Positions 1-12,100 of a stretch of 64,000 nt of DNA are shown in pieces (position 1 is the first letter of the stretch; the number at the start of each line of letters is the position of its first letter). The stretch lies in NCBI GenBank assembly GCA_964036155.1, contig OZ038423.1:1364001-1428000 (forward strand), in the 5' to 3' direction. The stretch is from Diploscapter coronatus (taxonomy: Eukaryota > Nematoda > Chromadorea > Rhabditida > Rhabditidae). The position numbers and the translations under genes were made by a program. The notes under the pieces were generated by a model. The model was not told the DNA's origin. It ran no database searches and worked only from the letters and a program-made list of their open reading frames with translations.

Positions 1-1174
1 AGAAAAACTCAGAAAATAAGAAAGAACGTAGAACTTATAGTGAAGAATTGTGGATTTTAAGGAGATTATGTTTATTAGTTTAAAAAATAACGGCCTCTTA
101 TATTAGTTGTTCTTAGGTTACTCTCACCCTTTTTTTGTAAGCGTAACACGCTCCATTTAGGGGAAAGGAATAGGGCAAGATAGGCGAATTTTTATTTCAA
201 ATGATGAGTGCATGGGTAGATTATTTTAGTAAAATATTAGCCTACCTTGTCCTATCCCTATATGAAGCGTGTTACATTTACAAATGGGGTAACCTACAAA
301 AGGGTGAACGTAACCTGGGAGTAACTAGTGCAAGAGGCCAAAATAACCAACCCCTAGCAAATCGTCTATGTCATGCTCTTCATCAATCATTGTTTATCAG
401 CGGCATTATTCGAAGTCGAATTATAGATAGCAGGTTTGCATAGTTCAATATAGCGAAAGTAGGTAATATATACTAGGACTTTCATTATCCCTACTGCAGA
501 CGTGTAATTATAGAAATATATAATTCTCATATATCAGGCAGTTTTAACGGAATATGCGCTATAAAAGGGCAAGATTACCCATTACATAGCTCTGGTCAGT
601 TAGTACCAGTCGAATATTAGAAAGAAGGGAAAGTCGCGAGAAGGAAAGAGTAAACGCCAGCCTGGTTTACCGTTGTCATGACGACATAATGCATGGAATG
701 TAAAGATTGAATATTTCTCAAATGGATTTTATAGTAGTAATAAAGTAATATTGAAATGAAGGAAATTATATACAACGCATGATAAGAGTAAACAAATCAT
801 ATGGTTGAAAAATAACTGAACGCCGGTGATAAAACAGACAGACAAGAAAGAAGAGAATAGCTCGAAAACAACAACCAACTTCTGTGTTGAATGAAAAAAT
901 TAGCCAAATTAATAGAACATTGTTGGTAAAGCATAGCTATGGAGGCGACAGATAAGGCAAGGTACAAGTACAGTTTTCAGCACTTGTTAGCGGCCCTGTT
1001 CTAACCAAGAAGCCACATCTGCTCATCGGAAGACCTTTGTATCATTCATAATTTGTTCTCAACTTTGAACTTTTTTTTTTATTTAAAATCATCGCTCTTC
1101 ACATCTTTGTTGATTCTTTTACACTTCATTTGCAATTTGCAATCTCCTAAACTGCGAATTTTATTGAACCTGAA
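1..1174. other. Left-edge non-coding stretch
   Basis: No supported exon on either strand. It holds one long inverted repeat near 111-320 and otherwise AT-rich sequence upstream of the oxygenase-like gene. The 80-codon open frame at 201-443 lies across the inverted repeat and is not a gene. Confidence 0.6.
111..320. repeat. Inverted-repeat (foldback) element
   Basis: The left arm, with TTAGGTTACTCTCACCC and then GTAACACGCT and AGGGCAAGATAGGC, is mirrored on the right by GCCTACCTTGTCCT, AGCGTGTTAC and GGGTGAACGTAACCT. It looks like a short non-autonomous element. No second copy was noticed in the window. Confidence 0.7.
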
Positions 1175-4100
1175 ATGATAAAATCAGATCACATAATGAT
1201 AAGCCAGTCGAAAGCAAATACGCAAAGGCTAAAGGTCTCGCATTCTGCGACTAAACATTTAGTATTCGCCATGCAGTCGCTAAATGGACTAGTCTCTTCA
1301 ATAATCGTTATTTTCATTGCAATTCTGGCTACATTTTCAATATTTTACCCTGAAAAGTCCATTCCCAAGCATTTACTTCAACAAAAAGCCTCGTTTATTC
1401 CGAATTTTCTTACTGAAAATGAGATTGACGACTTGCGAAAGATTATTTTCCAAATGGCTGATTTTCCGAGTAACGCTCAGGATACACAGGTATCACCGTC
1501 TGATGTTCATTAGCAATACCAGTACAGATAAAGTCAGGGCACGCGAAAGGGGGAGAAAGAGAAAATCGATAATCGTAATTCCGAGCATATATTTTGTTTT
1601 ATTTTTTACAAATTTTATTTGAACTTACATTAGTATCATACCCTCCATTGTCTCCGAGATGAACCCGCGCGTGTGTACACACATAATGAGATGCTGTTTT
1701 GTCGAGGGAGAGAGAGAGAGAGAGAGAGAGAAAAGAGCACGCTCTCGCTATGCTCTCTCGAAAAGACACATTATCTCGTTGCTTGTACACGCGCGTGTCT
1801 AAACGTTTACAGCCCTGCATGCTATTGTGAGAAATGTTTTAAAAATTGTAGTTTTACAATGTAACATACGAACATATTGGCGAGGCGGAAGCAATCCATT
1901 TTGATGGAAGTTGTACGAAGACTTTTCTGGTTCCGAACAAGTTTGACATTTTCACATTGCTTGAATTTACAAAGTTAATTTTACGTATTTGGAAAATTGT
2001 CGATATTTTCTTTTTGTAGTTTTATATGGTTTTTTGTTTCAAATATCTTACTACTTCCATTAACTCATATTTTAGAGATCGAACCCTCTGCATTTTGCCA
2101 AATCGCATCGACGTGGCTCGTCATTATATGATCTACGGTGGCATCGAGGCCCTCCGAGAGTGTCCTAAGGTATGCTCATCGGACAGCTGCTATTTGATAA
2201 GATGACGAGATGATGAGACCTGCATTTTTTCTCACACTATTTCGTCCTACTTTTCTTCCCTTCCCTCTCTCCAACTATACCGTCTCATCATTTGTCATAT
2301 AGTAACTGCCACTTTCATCTCTCAAAAAATACGATATGCATCCGAAATTTCAGGTCTCATTTTCCCGACTTCTCTCATTCGGTCGCTATATGTTCGATCT
2401 GGACAAGTATGAAGCTGTTAAGAAACTATTCGAGTCCGAAAAATTTACGAATGCAGCGAAACAAATCTGCCCTAAGAATAAGCAATACCTGGACCCGTTT
2501 CAGTTCAATTTTATTATTCAAGTAGGGAAATTCATATTTTTGGAAAAAAATTAGAGCAATAGCAGACATTTTTACGGCACTTTTAAGAGCGTGCCAGACC
2601 TCAAATGTGATCAGACATTAAAGATGACCCCATTTTTGCGACATTGACATTAGTAGTGTCATCAGTGTCGGTGTTAAACACTTTAGTGTCTGAATGTGAT
2701 TTTATATTATAAATTTTCGATATGATTAGATTGCTGACATTAAATCTATGTAGGTGCCAGGCCAAACAGTGGCGATTCATCTTGATGCTGTATATTTTAC
2801 CTGGGCTACAAGATTTCATTATCCGCAATGGCTATTGGCTGTGATGGCATTTTCCGGCGCTTATAAACAAGATTTTGTGGATCAAATTCAAGTGAGTTTT
2901 CCTTCATTTATTGAACTTCGAATGTTGACTGATTTAATGCTTTCAGGTCGTAGCTTACCTCCACAAATGGAAGAACCAAGATCGTAGTGGGAATTTCGTT
3001 TGGTGGACTGAGTAAGCCAATTGTATTCGAATGAATGATTTTGCTTATTTTGACCCCCTGGAATTGTCGCAACATGACGAAATAGTGTGGAAGACGAGAG
3101 ACCATTCCTCTATAATATCTACCCTCTCCTAGCCTGCATACTGTTTTGCCTTGTTGCGGCGTTGCGACATTTCCAAACCATCTTTATTTTCAGAAATGAC
3201 GATTATCACGTCCAAGCACCTGAATCCGGCGCGGCTTCCATCGTTGATGGGTCTAAGGTATTATTCATTGGAGGAGAACGCGTCGATATTCAAAAATTAC
3301 ATACTATTCGTCTCGTTTCTCTTCTACGCGACTCACTTTTCGCTCCACAAATTCGACTTCTAATTGCTGCATTGATATATCGACTTTGCTCTCCAATCAA
3401 CAATACTATAAATTTTATCTCAGACACATTATAGACGTCATAACATAAAATAGCGTGATCTTTTGTGAGAAAATCTCCTCTATTTGCTTTGAAATTGTAA
3501 AAAGGACTATTTGGAAGTCTTAAGCTATGTAAAATAGAATGAAGGATATTAGGGGAAACGATTCTTTTCTTACACTATTTCGCATGACTTGAGGTTCTCA
3601 AGTTGCCTAAAAGTGGGATATTTTCATTTTAAATAAAATTAAAGCAATATCAGACAGTCCACGCTGCAACCGTCTACCGTCCAGAAGAACGACCTCCGAT
3701 TATGGACAAATCTGCGAATAATCGGCTAATTTATAAGGGCAATGACGAGTGGCACTTGATGTCGAACGAGAAATTGCTGAAGACGTAAATTTCTCCCTAA
3801 TTGTATTTTATGAGAAAAAGTAAATAATCTGAAAATATATTTTTATCTTTAATTCGAAACTGTTAAATTACTATTTATCTCTTATTTCAATTTATTTTTA
3901 TTAAATTATTTTTTTTTTAAATCTAGAAATATTTCTATCACTAATTTAATATTATGTGTGCTACATTCGAGCTTTTATTTCAATATTTAACCTAGGTACA
4001 AAACTGACGATCTCCGAATTTCCATAGTCTATAGAGCTAGATGCTTCGAAAATTTGAAGGCTCATGACGAATTTATGAATAAGTAGGTTGTATTATTTTT

Positions 4101-4375
4101 AAATAATTAAATCTAAGAAAAAGTGAAATTTCAGGCTGAAAGAAGAGCCTTTACCAGTAGAGAAAATATTGAATGATTTAACCAATCTAATGGCTGAAAG
4201 ACAGAAGAAGACAATTGGCGATTTCAAAAACCTGAGTCGATTGGACTTGGCGTTCGCGCTGCTTGACGAATTCGTGCATTACCCGATTAGGAAGTCGGGC
4301 ATTCCCTATAATTATTGCGCTCTCTCCAAGCAATATCCGCTTTTAGCGCCGTTCTTGGAAATCTTATGTGTTTGA
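1175..4375 (+). CDS. Membrane-anchored 2-oxoglutarate/Fe(II) oxygenase-like protein
   Basis: Ten exons: 1175-1489, 1852-1940, 2076-2169, 2354-2521, 2754-2891, 2947-3011, 3194-3257, 3654-3784, 3996-4082, 4135-4375. All phases agree, giving 463 residues (431 if the ATG at 1271 is used). A hydrophobic segment just after the 1271 Met (LVSSIIVIFIAILATF) predicts an N-terminal signal anchor with the enzyme domain on the lumenal side. The fold is inferred from the order of residues expected for this superfamily: a helix start FLTENEIDDLRK, an H-x-D motif in HLDAVYF (exon 5), a distal His in SKTVHAATVY (exon 8) and a following Arg in SIVYRARC (exon 9). The text resembles a conserved but poorly characterised eukaryotic family, so the substrate is unknown. 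Introns 1 and 7 carry repeats. The donor of exon 7 coincides with the end of one repeat. AATAAA motifs lie at and just after the stop. Confidence 0.85.
1705..1731. repeat. (GA)n microsatellite
   Basis: About 13 uninterrupted GA units in intron 1 of the oxygenase-like gene. They lie in a stretch bordered by GCGCGTGT/ACACGCGC and ending in ACAGCCCTG, the terminus also seen at 12137-12193. Confidence 0.9.
3258..3406. repeat. Foldback element M, copy 1, beginning at a 5' splice site
   Basis: The right end reads CTCTCCAATCAACAATAC, the reverse complement of the terminus GTATTGTTGATTGGAGAG. The left end, GTATTATTCATTGGAGGAG, starts on the first base of intron 7 of the oxygenase-like gene. The same sequence recurs at 4985-5143 and 25397-25548 in the opposite orientation. 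Confidence 0.85.
3535..3615. repeat. Degenerate family C hairpin
   Basis: Short inverted repeat in intron 7 with the core forms AAAATAGAATGAAGG and TTACACTATTTCGC, followed by TGACTTGAGGTTCTCAAG. It matches the family C copies at 16335 and 28707 but is shorter. Confidence 0.6.
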
Positions 4376-4663
4376 ATAAATTATCGCCATCAACAACGAA
4401 TAAAGAATGTGTGAACTTTTCCTAAAGTTTTTGCTTTCAAAAAAATTGAAGCTCATCATTTTATTCCAAATCTTCCTAGAACAATTCATTATGGCATGTG
4501 TTTTCATTTCTCATGCATAAATTATAAAAGAGCAATAATCTGAGATTTTCTATCTGATAAATATAATCGCTTTGAAGCTTGGAATGATTTTTTGCGGAAA
4601 ATTTGTGAAGATATCATTTTTCCTAGGCGCTTTTCAATAGATCTGACATGCTCCTTTCTTTAG

Positions 4664-4867
4664 AACCTCTTCATTTCTTTCTTTCTCGACAGCCTCTTTG
4701 ACCTAATAAAGTTTTTTGCGCTCCGGCTGATTTTTTATCCTGAGCTCTCTCTCTCCTCTGACGAAGAGAAGGAACTGGAGAACTGCAGTTGCATTGATTT
4801 CCTCGAGACTGAAGGAGATTTGCCTAAGTCTCCCCCTGCGTGCCCTCTAAATGACTTCCTTAGATGA
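4664..4867 (+). CDS. Coding exon of a small membrane protein (gene start uncertain)
   Basis: Open frame of 67 codons plus stop directly after a strong acceptor (CTTTCTTTAG). It begins with a hydrophobic stretch (FISFFLDSLFDLIKFFALRL) and continues with an acidic tail containing two Cys (ENCSCIDF) and a Pro-rich end (PKSPPACPL). Codon choice resembles the neighbouring genes. A possible first exon at 4584-4604 (seven codons from an ATG, donor GTGAAG) joins in phase 0 across a 59-base intron and would give about 74 residues. It lies 290 bases after the oxygenase-like gene on the same strand, so it could be a downstream operon gene or an alternative 3' exon; no in-phase donor was found in the last exon of that gene. 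The protein was not recognised. Confidence 0.45.
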   Translation, partial: NLFISFFLDSLFDLIKFFALRLIFYPELSLSSDEEKELENCSCIDFLETEGDLPKSPPACPLNDFLR

Positions 4868-4984
4868 GGTGGAGATAGGCGTTGATACTCAGGGTAGATT
4901 TATAAAGTTGACGATAGTTGCGTTCATTCTCATCATAAGGTATAGGTTAATCTTATGATACCCTTAAGAAAAATCGTTCCCCTT

Positions 4985-5143
4985 TGTATCGTTGATTGGA
5001 GAGAGCAGAAGAGTCGATATTCACGTGAAGCAGAAATTAGAAGTTGAGTTTGGGGAACGAAATAGTGAGCCGCGTAGAAGAGAAACGAGACGAATAGTGT
5101 GTAATTTTTGAATATCGACGCGTTCTCTCCCAACGAATAATAT
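4985..5143. repeat. Foldback element M, copy 2
   Basis: Starts GTATCGTTGATTGGAGAG and ends TTCTCTCCCAACGAATAAT. The interior matches the copies at 3258 and 25397, including the shared GAAATAGTGAGCCGCGTAGA and CGATATTCACGTGAAGC segments. Confidence 0.85.
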
Positions 5144-6555
5144 GCTTGTTTATCATTGTGCTTCTATATGAAAGAATTATCTCAAAGTCTATACCAGGAT
5201 TCTATCCACACTTGAAGTTATTATAAATAGCTATGATTTTAGAAATAACCCCCGAAAAGTGCTCCGTTATGGCATTTTCCGAGCCCCTCCTTCACCTCAT
5301 CATTGCATAATCTTTTTATATCCTTCAATTACGTCTCGCGCATATTTGCATGCTCACGCCCTACTCTTTAGCGATCAAAAATTCCCGATTTCTCCAATCT
5401 CTCTCCCAATGATTTTTGACATCCCCTTCAACTCCGACTGAGATATGAAGATTTGTTCTTTCGACCTTTCCTAGCTCATATGTTCATGAACATAGCGTCA
5501 CAATTTTCGCTCCTCGTTTATTACTTCAAAGATGTCATCCGGCAATCATTGTCTATGTTTCATCTTATACTGAGTGATAATGACTCTTTCGGTCTCTTGA
5601 CGTGCTTCTTCTTTCTATGCATGTCTGCTTGCTCCTATGATTAAGAATGCATAGTCGGTTAGAGAATTGCGGTGATTCGTTGCCGCGCGTAACACAATCC
5701 GCTTGCGGGAGAGTCACAAGCCGTTCGAATCGAGGAGGGGGGTTGATTTTTTTCTAAGAGCGAATTTTTGCGCCTCTCGCTCCCATGAAACATAACTCGA
5801 GCGCCAAAAGGCAGGACGGCTTTTCGGAGAAACTCGAATTTTGCCGATTCTCCAACTCTTCACCCTTCATTTTCTTAAGGGATTATCGACAATGTCCGGA
5901 ATCTAATCATTTTTATTTGCTTTAAATAATTAAAGTCTTTTTTTCTTATCTATATATTTGACTTCAAAATTATCTGTTGGTTTTGCTTATTATATTTAAA
6001 ATTAAAATTCGAATTTAATTTCCGCAATTTTTTCCTATATGCTGTATTTCATTATTATTCTAATTTTGTTTATTACATTTTAGTAACTTTATTCAATTGA
6101 AATTCCTCCAAAACTGAATCCCGCCATATTTAGTCTCCATGGCTACATTGCGTCTGAATACGTAGAAGGCATAGAGAACGCTTTCCAACTCGAAAGTTGA
6201 GATTTCCAATTCCAATGTCCATCTTACAAATCTGTTACTAAATAAATCTCAACTGATAAGGATTAGAGATGATAACGTTGTTAATTTACATATTTTGCAT
6301 AAATTGTTTACGATCTGAAATATTATTACTACTTTGTGTTATGCCAAGATTATTATTATTAGATAATATTGATACTGGACTTTGAAATTTCAGCGAATTT
6401 TGCATCAAATTATTTGGCATGAAATGATCTTCAAACTCACGTATAACTTATGATAAATAGAAACACTCGTTTTCAACGTGTTATTTATTCGAATTTCTTT
6501 GAAATCTAACATCAAACTGTTCCCCATGAAATTTCTTACAAAATAATTTATGAAC

Positions 6556-6702
6556 TAAACGGCTATTCGGAAACCATACAACATCACAAGACCTCGAGAC
6601 ATGCGAAATAACGTATATGATTAGGGTAGGGTATTGGCTGATAGCGATTTCTTTTCCCACACACACTATTTCGCACGTCGTGCAGTTTACAACGTTGCCA
6701 AC
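6556..6702. repeat. Family C hairpin
   Basis: Arms contain TTCGGAAACCATACAACATC, then GACATGCGAAATAACGT, matched on the other side by CACTATTTCGCACGTC and GTTTACAACGTTGCCAA. The shared core (GCGAAATA / TATTTCGC) is present. Confidence 0.75.
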
Positions 6703-8626
6703 TAAGATACTTCATGTCGAAGGGTCAGATTAAGAGCGTTTCTTTCTTGATGGCATCAAAATGGAGGCGCTTTACCTAGTTCTCTGGAAAGGTCTCTTTT
6801 TTCGGGCTTGTGTCTTTTTCTTCTCATTTGCCTCGCAGATTCGTCGTCTCATTTAATCTATCATCCCTCCATCTCGCATTGCCTTTCCAACGACTTTTCA
6901 TTGCACATGTGCACATCGCATTTGATTCGACATTTTCTCGGCCTTTTAATGATTAAGTTTACGATTTTATTGGTTTTTTTTTCTATCACACTTTTTGTAC
7001 GGTAATCGATATAATATATCATCTGAAATGTATAATTCAAGTTTAAGCTCATGAAATTTTCTTGAAATTCTTATATAAACCTATTTCTAAATATGTGCAG
7101 TGAATAACGAGCAATTCCAGTAGAAGCCACGAAGTTCTATCGAAAGTTTCGATTGAATTTTGCTCAATTTCTTTAAATTATACAAAGTCCAAGTTTTTTG
7201 AAAGATATCGTTGATGAATGTGGATAAGAATAATCATCGTCCTTAGAGAGAGAGATACATTGTCTCCATCACTTGGCACGCCATTTCTGAATATTGCATA
7301 TCCTTATGAAAGGCGCGTCAATGCGCTCTGGGTTTTATTCATTTTCTGCTGATTTCAAATTCCCTCTACTTGTCCTGCCCCTATTGGAAATTTCATAACA
7401 GCCTCCCTCAAACTCTTATGAAAATTCATTTTACTCTCATAAAAATCCTAGTTCGGACGCTTAAAGTTTGAATTCCACTCTATTTTGATTAATTAAAAGT
7501 TTAATATGTTAATTGGGAAAATGTGTAGATTTGAATTTTAAATTTAACTTCCAATATGTTTTGGTTGAAAATTATAATTTTAAAAACTCCCTTTCAAACT
7601 TTATATACTTTGATTTGGAAAATAGTTGCAAGTTTAAATTCCAATCGAACATCTTAACTCCAATACGTCTTGATTGAAAACTTTTCATATTTTCATTCGC
7701 CGAATATCTCAAATATCCTTAATCATTAGATTAGGGAAACTGAATATGCGCTTGTGGTTCGCTGCAAATATTTACTTGTTCTTCTAGTCTTTCGCATTCT
7801 CATTCGGGGGGTGTTCTAACTTTATCCGTTCTTTTTTTCTCTTCCTCTAAGCTTTTCCCTCCTCCTCTTCCCGAGAGGTATTGTTTTTCATCCATTTGAA
7901 AGAATGAATATCTATCGGAAAGAGAATGGAATTTTTTGCCCAGAATCGAAATTATAAGCGACCGGGCAATTATTTTATTTCAGCACAACGTTTGAATGAT
8001 ATTAAACCTTTTTCTGTTTTCTCGATGTTTAAAAATACTTTCTAAGCCTGGCAAAAATATGATGCAGAATTTTTGATATTGAGATGAAAATTTTGGCCGA
8101 GTCAAATTGTGGACGGGTTTTTATTGTGCGCTTGGTGGCCATAACTCACTTCGCGCAATTATGCATGGCTCGAAGTTCATCGCTCTTGTCCGTGTTATTT
8201 CCGTGAAAATCCGCACACCCATCTCCTATTTTATCATTCTCAGCCCCTATACATCACTTTTACCCCCAAAATTCCGCATAAAATCCATTTTTCTATCCCC
8301 AATTTCCCCTAATTCTCTCGTTCTGTCCTAACCTTTCTCGCTTCGGGTCTCACTTTCGTTAAGCTTTTGCCCGATACCTCTTTAAGCCTTTATGTCTGCC
8401 CGAAGGACATGAAATGAGCGGAAAATGGCTCGAGTTTAATGCACGGAGAGTCGAGAGTTGTCATCCTAAAGAGCTAAAGAGTCCCTATATTGACTAGCAC
8501 CCCCAGATATTCAAAATTCAATTTTCCGCTGGCCCTAAACGAGCTATTTTAGGGTGATTAGAAATTCTATTAAAAAGTGTTCATATTAATATTTTTGTTA
8601 AATTTTGAGCAAAAAGCTGATTTTAG

Positions 8627-8770
8627 GACAACCTGGAAAAGTAGTTGCGCAATCGCTGCATCGCGTTGCATACGAAATAGTATGGAGAAGAGCATCTTTT
8701 GTCCTAGCAAATCCTATACTATTTCGCATGCAAAGCGATGCTACGATGCGCAACTAGCTTTCCAAATTGA
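8627..8770. repeat. Family A hairpin
   Basis: Left arm ACCTGGAAAAGTAGTTGCGC with core CGAAATAGTATGGAGAAGAG; right arm TACTATTTCGCATGC followed by GATGCGCAACTAGCTTTCCA. Very similar copies lie at 34308 and 51770, with more degenerate ones at 19855, 33904 and 38947. Confidence 0.9.
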
Positions 8771-9101
8771 CATTTTTGACAGAATTTCCTGATCAGCCTA
8801 AAATTTTGCATTCTGATTTCGAGGCTGTTCCCTTGATATTCTTGCTGGAAAATGATCGGTTCTGGGCAGGGAGGAAGAGGAAGGGATTACATGACATTCT
8901 CCCTCTCTTGTTCGTCGAACGAGGGTACGTGCTCCACACGAGTGATATGTTATCTTTTCGCTGCTCATATCTCGTGTATTCGCTTTCAAAACCACACGAC
9001 TTTCGCCTGGGGTTCTCGGGAGCGAAAAAATCGGGAAGGGGAACGAAGAAATGATCCTCGACTCATTGCAGAAACAAATCGGGGATTCTCGAATTTCAGA
9101 C

Positions 9102-12100
9102 ATGACTGCCACAACGGGTTCTTCCGGTGACGATAAACCGGCAGGCGAAGACCACGTCGATCGACTCGCCATTCCGGGAGGTGAGCAACTTTGAAACTCC
9201 CTAGTTACCACCCTTTTACGACCCACAACCTTTTATAGTTGCCCATCTCATTTCTCCTTTTCACTTTGCAATTTTCCGAAAATCATTGCCGGTACCTATA
9301 GAGGGTGAGGATATTAACTACGAATGGATCTGATGATTAAAGGAAATGAATGCCTTCGCATCTTTTGAAGCACTGTTCGGCATTTATAGAAACGAAAATT
9401 CGCAACTTTAAAAATTCAAGAAGAGGAAGAAAACGACACGATTTTAGCTCGACCCCCGAAATTCTCTACCGGTTGCGGATCAGATGAAGAAGTGAGGTGT
9501 TGTACGACCGTTGCCTACAATGGAAACGGAGTTCGATTCGAAGGCATGGATCCCGAAATGATTCCTCCGTCGCTTTCTGGAAGCCAGGTAGGCTCTTTCA
9601 AAATCCCCGGCAATTTTTGTTGACTTAACTCCAAAATTCTCATCTCTATCCTATTCTTTAGTCTAAATCATCAAATCTTATCTTCGACTCACTGTAGTTA
9701 TCACCCTCTTTTTGGAGAAATAGTATGGAGAAGAAAAAATAAGGTGGTAACTACGAGGGGTCCAAATCTTTAATCTTTTATATCTATAAATAGCTATTAC
9801 CCGCCCAAATTTGATCCCTAGATATGTCAAAAATGATGCCATAACTTCTCGTTCCAAGCATATGTTGTATGTATTCAATTTTTGGTTTTCGTTTTTCATC
9901 GCTTTCAACGCTCTTTTTTATCTTCTTTTGCGCTAGCGGTGTTGAATTCTCTCCCTGCTTTCATTCAGCGCTTCTGCAATTCGAACTAAACGCGCACATC
10001 GCTTTTTCGAAGAGCAAATGTGAGCCGAATTCGACGGAAAACGCACGAAATTGGCGCTAAACTTGAGCCCTGAAATAGAATTTTTATGTCCATTAATGAA
10101 AGCATCTCTAAAATCACCTTATATAAGATTTTTTTCAAATTCAATATGTTTAAGTCATTTTTGATCATTTAAAAAATCCCCAGAAAGTCTTTTTAGACCT
10201 ATTAATAAAAAACATCTTAAAATCACCTCTTTTAAGTTGTTTCTAATATTTGAGACTTAAGCTTATTATTGAGCATTTTATGAATCATTTCTGATGCAAT
10301 ACTCAAGCTGTTCAAGATCAGTTGTATGTCCATTTTTGTCATTGCAAAATGTCCTTTTTATCAGCAAATTAAGTCACATGCTTTGTGTTCGCAATTTCAT
10401 TGTCTGAAATATGCGCGTAAATGATGCTATTTCTTATGACAATAGTAGTAAAATGATATCATTGACAAGTGGACAGAATAAAATCATATATAAAAAGTAT
10501 GCTCAAAGTTTAGTAGTACATCTTTATCTATTCTTTACTATGACTAATAAATCTCAAACTTCCGTTTTAACTAGCAAAAAATCGGAGGTATTTTGAAATT
10601 GGCAAAGCTGGGTTTGTCGCGTCGTCGCGACAAATCCAAATTGTCTTTAAACTATCGCTTTTTAAAACAAATTTTATGCTTTAGCGCACAATCTACATTG
10701 AAGATGACCCGAATCGAGAGACCTGGGACAATAAAGCCCAATTTATCTTCGGAGTGATTTCTTATGCAGTTGGTCTGGGGAACGTTTGGCGGTTTCCATA
10801 CTTACTGCAGAAGAATGGAGGAGGTTTCTCGGGTTTATGCCAATTTTCCCTATAAAGTCGAATTTCAGGAGCTTTTCTCATACCCTACCTGATAATGATG
10901 GTCCTACAGGGTATACCGTTATTCCTGATCGAATTGGGTATAGGTCAACGGCTGAGGACGGGGTCTGTCGGCGTTTGGAATGCAATACATCCTTGTTTGG
11001 GGGGTATGATTAAGAGTTGCATTGGTTTTCTTACAAATGATTTTCTAGGACTCGGAATTTCTGCAGCGATCGTCAGCTACTTCGTGGGGGCTTACTATAA
11101 TGTGATTATAGCCTGGTGCATGTACTACCTTTACAATAGTTTCAGCTTGACGTTGCCTTGGGAGGTAGGTTTGAAAGAACAATTATAGATTCGATTTTCT
11201 GGAGTTTTTAACCAAAATTTTAAGAACTGCCCCATGCTCGAAAACGGAACGACCTACGAGGAATGCAAAAAGTCGCCCTCCACCAGCGCGTTCTACTGGA
11301 ATCGGATAGCGCTAAATTCGTCGGGGTCAGTTTTAAACAATTTTCACCTTTCTTTGATAAACTGGCGATTTTAGGAGCATCTCGGACATCGATGGTCTCG
11401 TGTATCATCAATTGATTTTCCTGTGTCTGGGATGGTTATTGGTCTATTTATGCGTGAACAAGGGAATCAAGAGTTCCGGAAAGGTATATTTATTATAAAC
11501 CAATATTTATTCGTTTTTACATTGGTATCTAGGTTATGTACGTAACGGCTACGTTTCCCTATGTGGTGACAACGATATTCCTGGTCAGGTCGTCAATGTT
11601 AGAAGGGGCAGGCGAAGGACTGGCGCACATGTTTAGATTCGATGTAACAATTTATATTTAATTTAAAACACATGATCATATAAATTATAAACACACAACG
11701 TATATGCTATTCAAATATCATCATTAATACAATACGATTTTTAATCTAGGGCTCAAAATTACTCCAACCGTCTGTGTGGCTGGACGCGGCCACCCAAGTG
11801 TTTTATTCTATGGGGCTGGGATTCGGAGGTTGGAAATTTTCATACTGTTGAAAATATATTTTAAAAATAGCAACTTGGAAACCGACGAGACCACGAGACA
11901 TTGAGAAATAGTGTGGGAGAAGAAAGCCTATTTTCCCCACACCCTACCCTAAGCCTATGCTATTTCGCCTATGTCTCGTGGTTTCGTGGTCTCGCGGTTT
12001 CTAAATGACCTTTAAAAACTCAGGACTCATCGCTTTCGGATCATACAATAATCCGAAGAATAACTGTAAACGAGACGCAGTAGTGTTAGCTCTGGCTAAT

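Larger units (their letters stand above)
4868..9101. other. Gene-poor intergenic region upstream of the SLC6 gene
   Basis: About 4.2 kb with no multi-exon signal on either strand. It holds foldback element M (4985-5143), a family C hairpin (6556-6702), a family A hairpin (8627-8770) and long AT-rich runs. Open frames of 60-95 codons here lack splice context or overlap the repeats. Confidence 0.6.

Noticed and set aside
1705..1731. (GA)n run as a possible regulatory GAGA site
   Set aside because: Simple microsatellite inside an intron; no independent evidence of function.
5655..5750. tRNA-like stretch with GTCGGTTAGAG and CGTTCGAATCGAGG
   Set aside because: The acceptor stem does not pair and the anticodon arm is not convincing.
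5786..5926. 46-codon frame starting MKHNSSAKRQDGF
   Set aside because: Too short, no acceptor before the ATG and no supporting context.
8798..9226. 142-codon minus-strand open frame opposite the SLC6 start
   Set aside because: Antisense to exon 1 of the SLC6 gene, low-complexity Ser/Arg-rich, no supporting signals.
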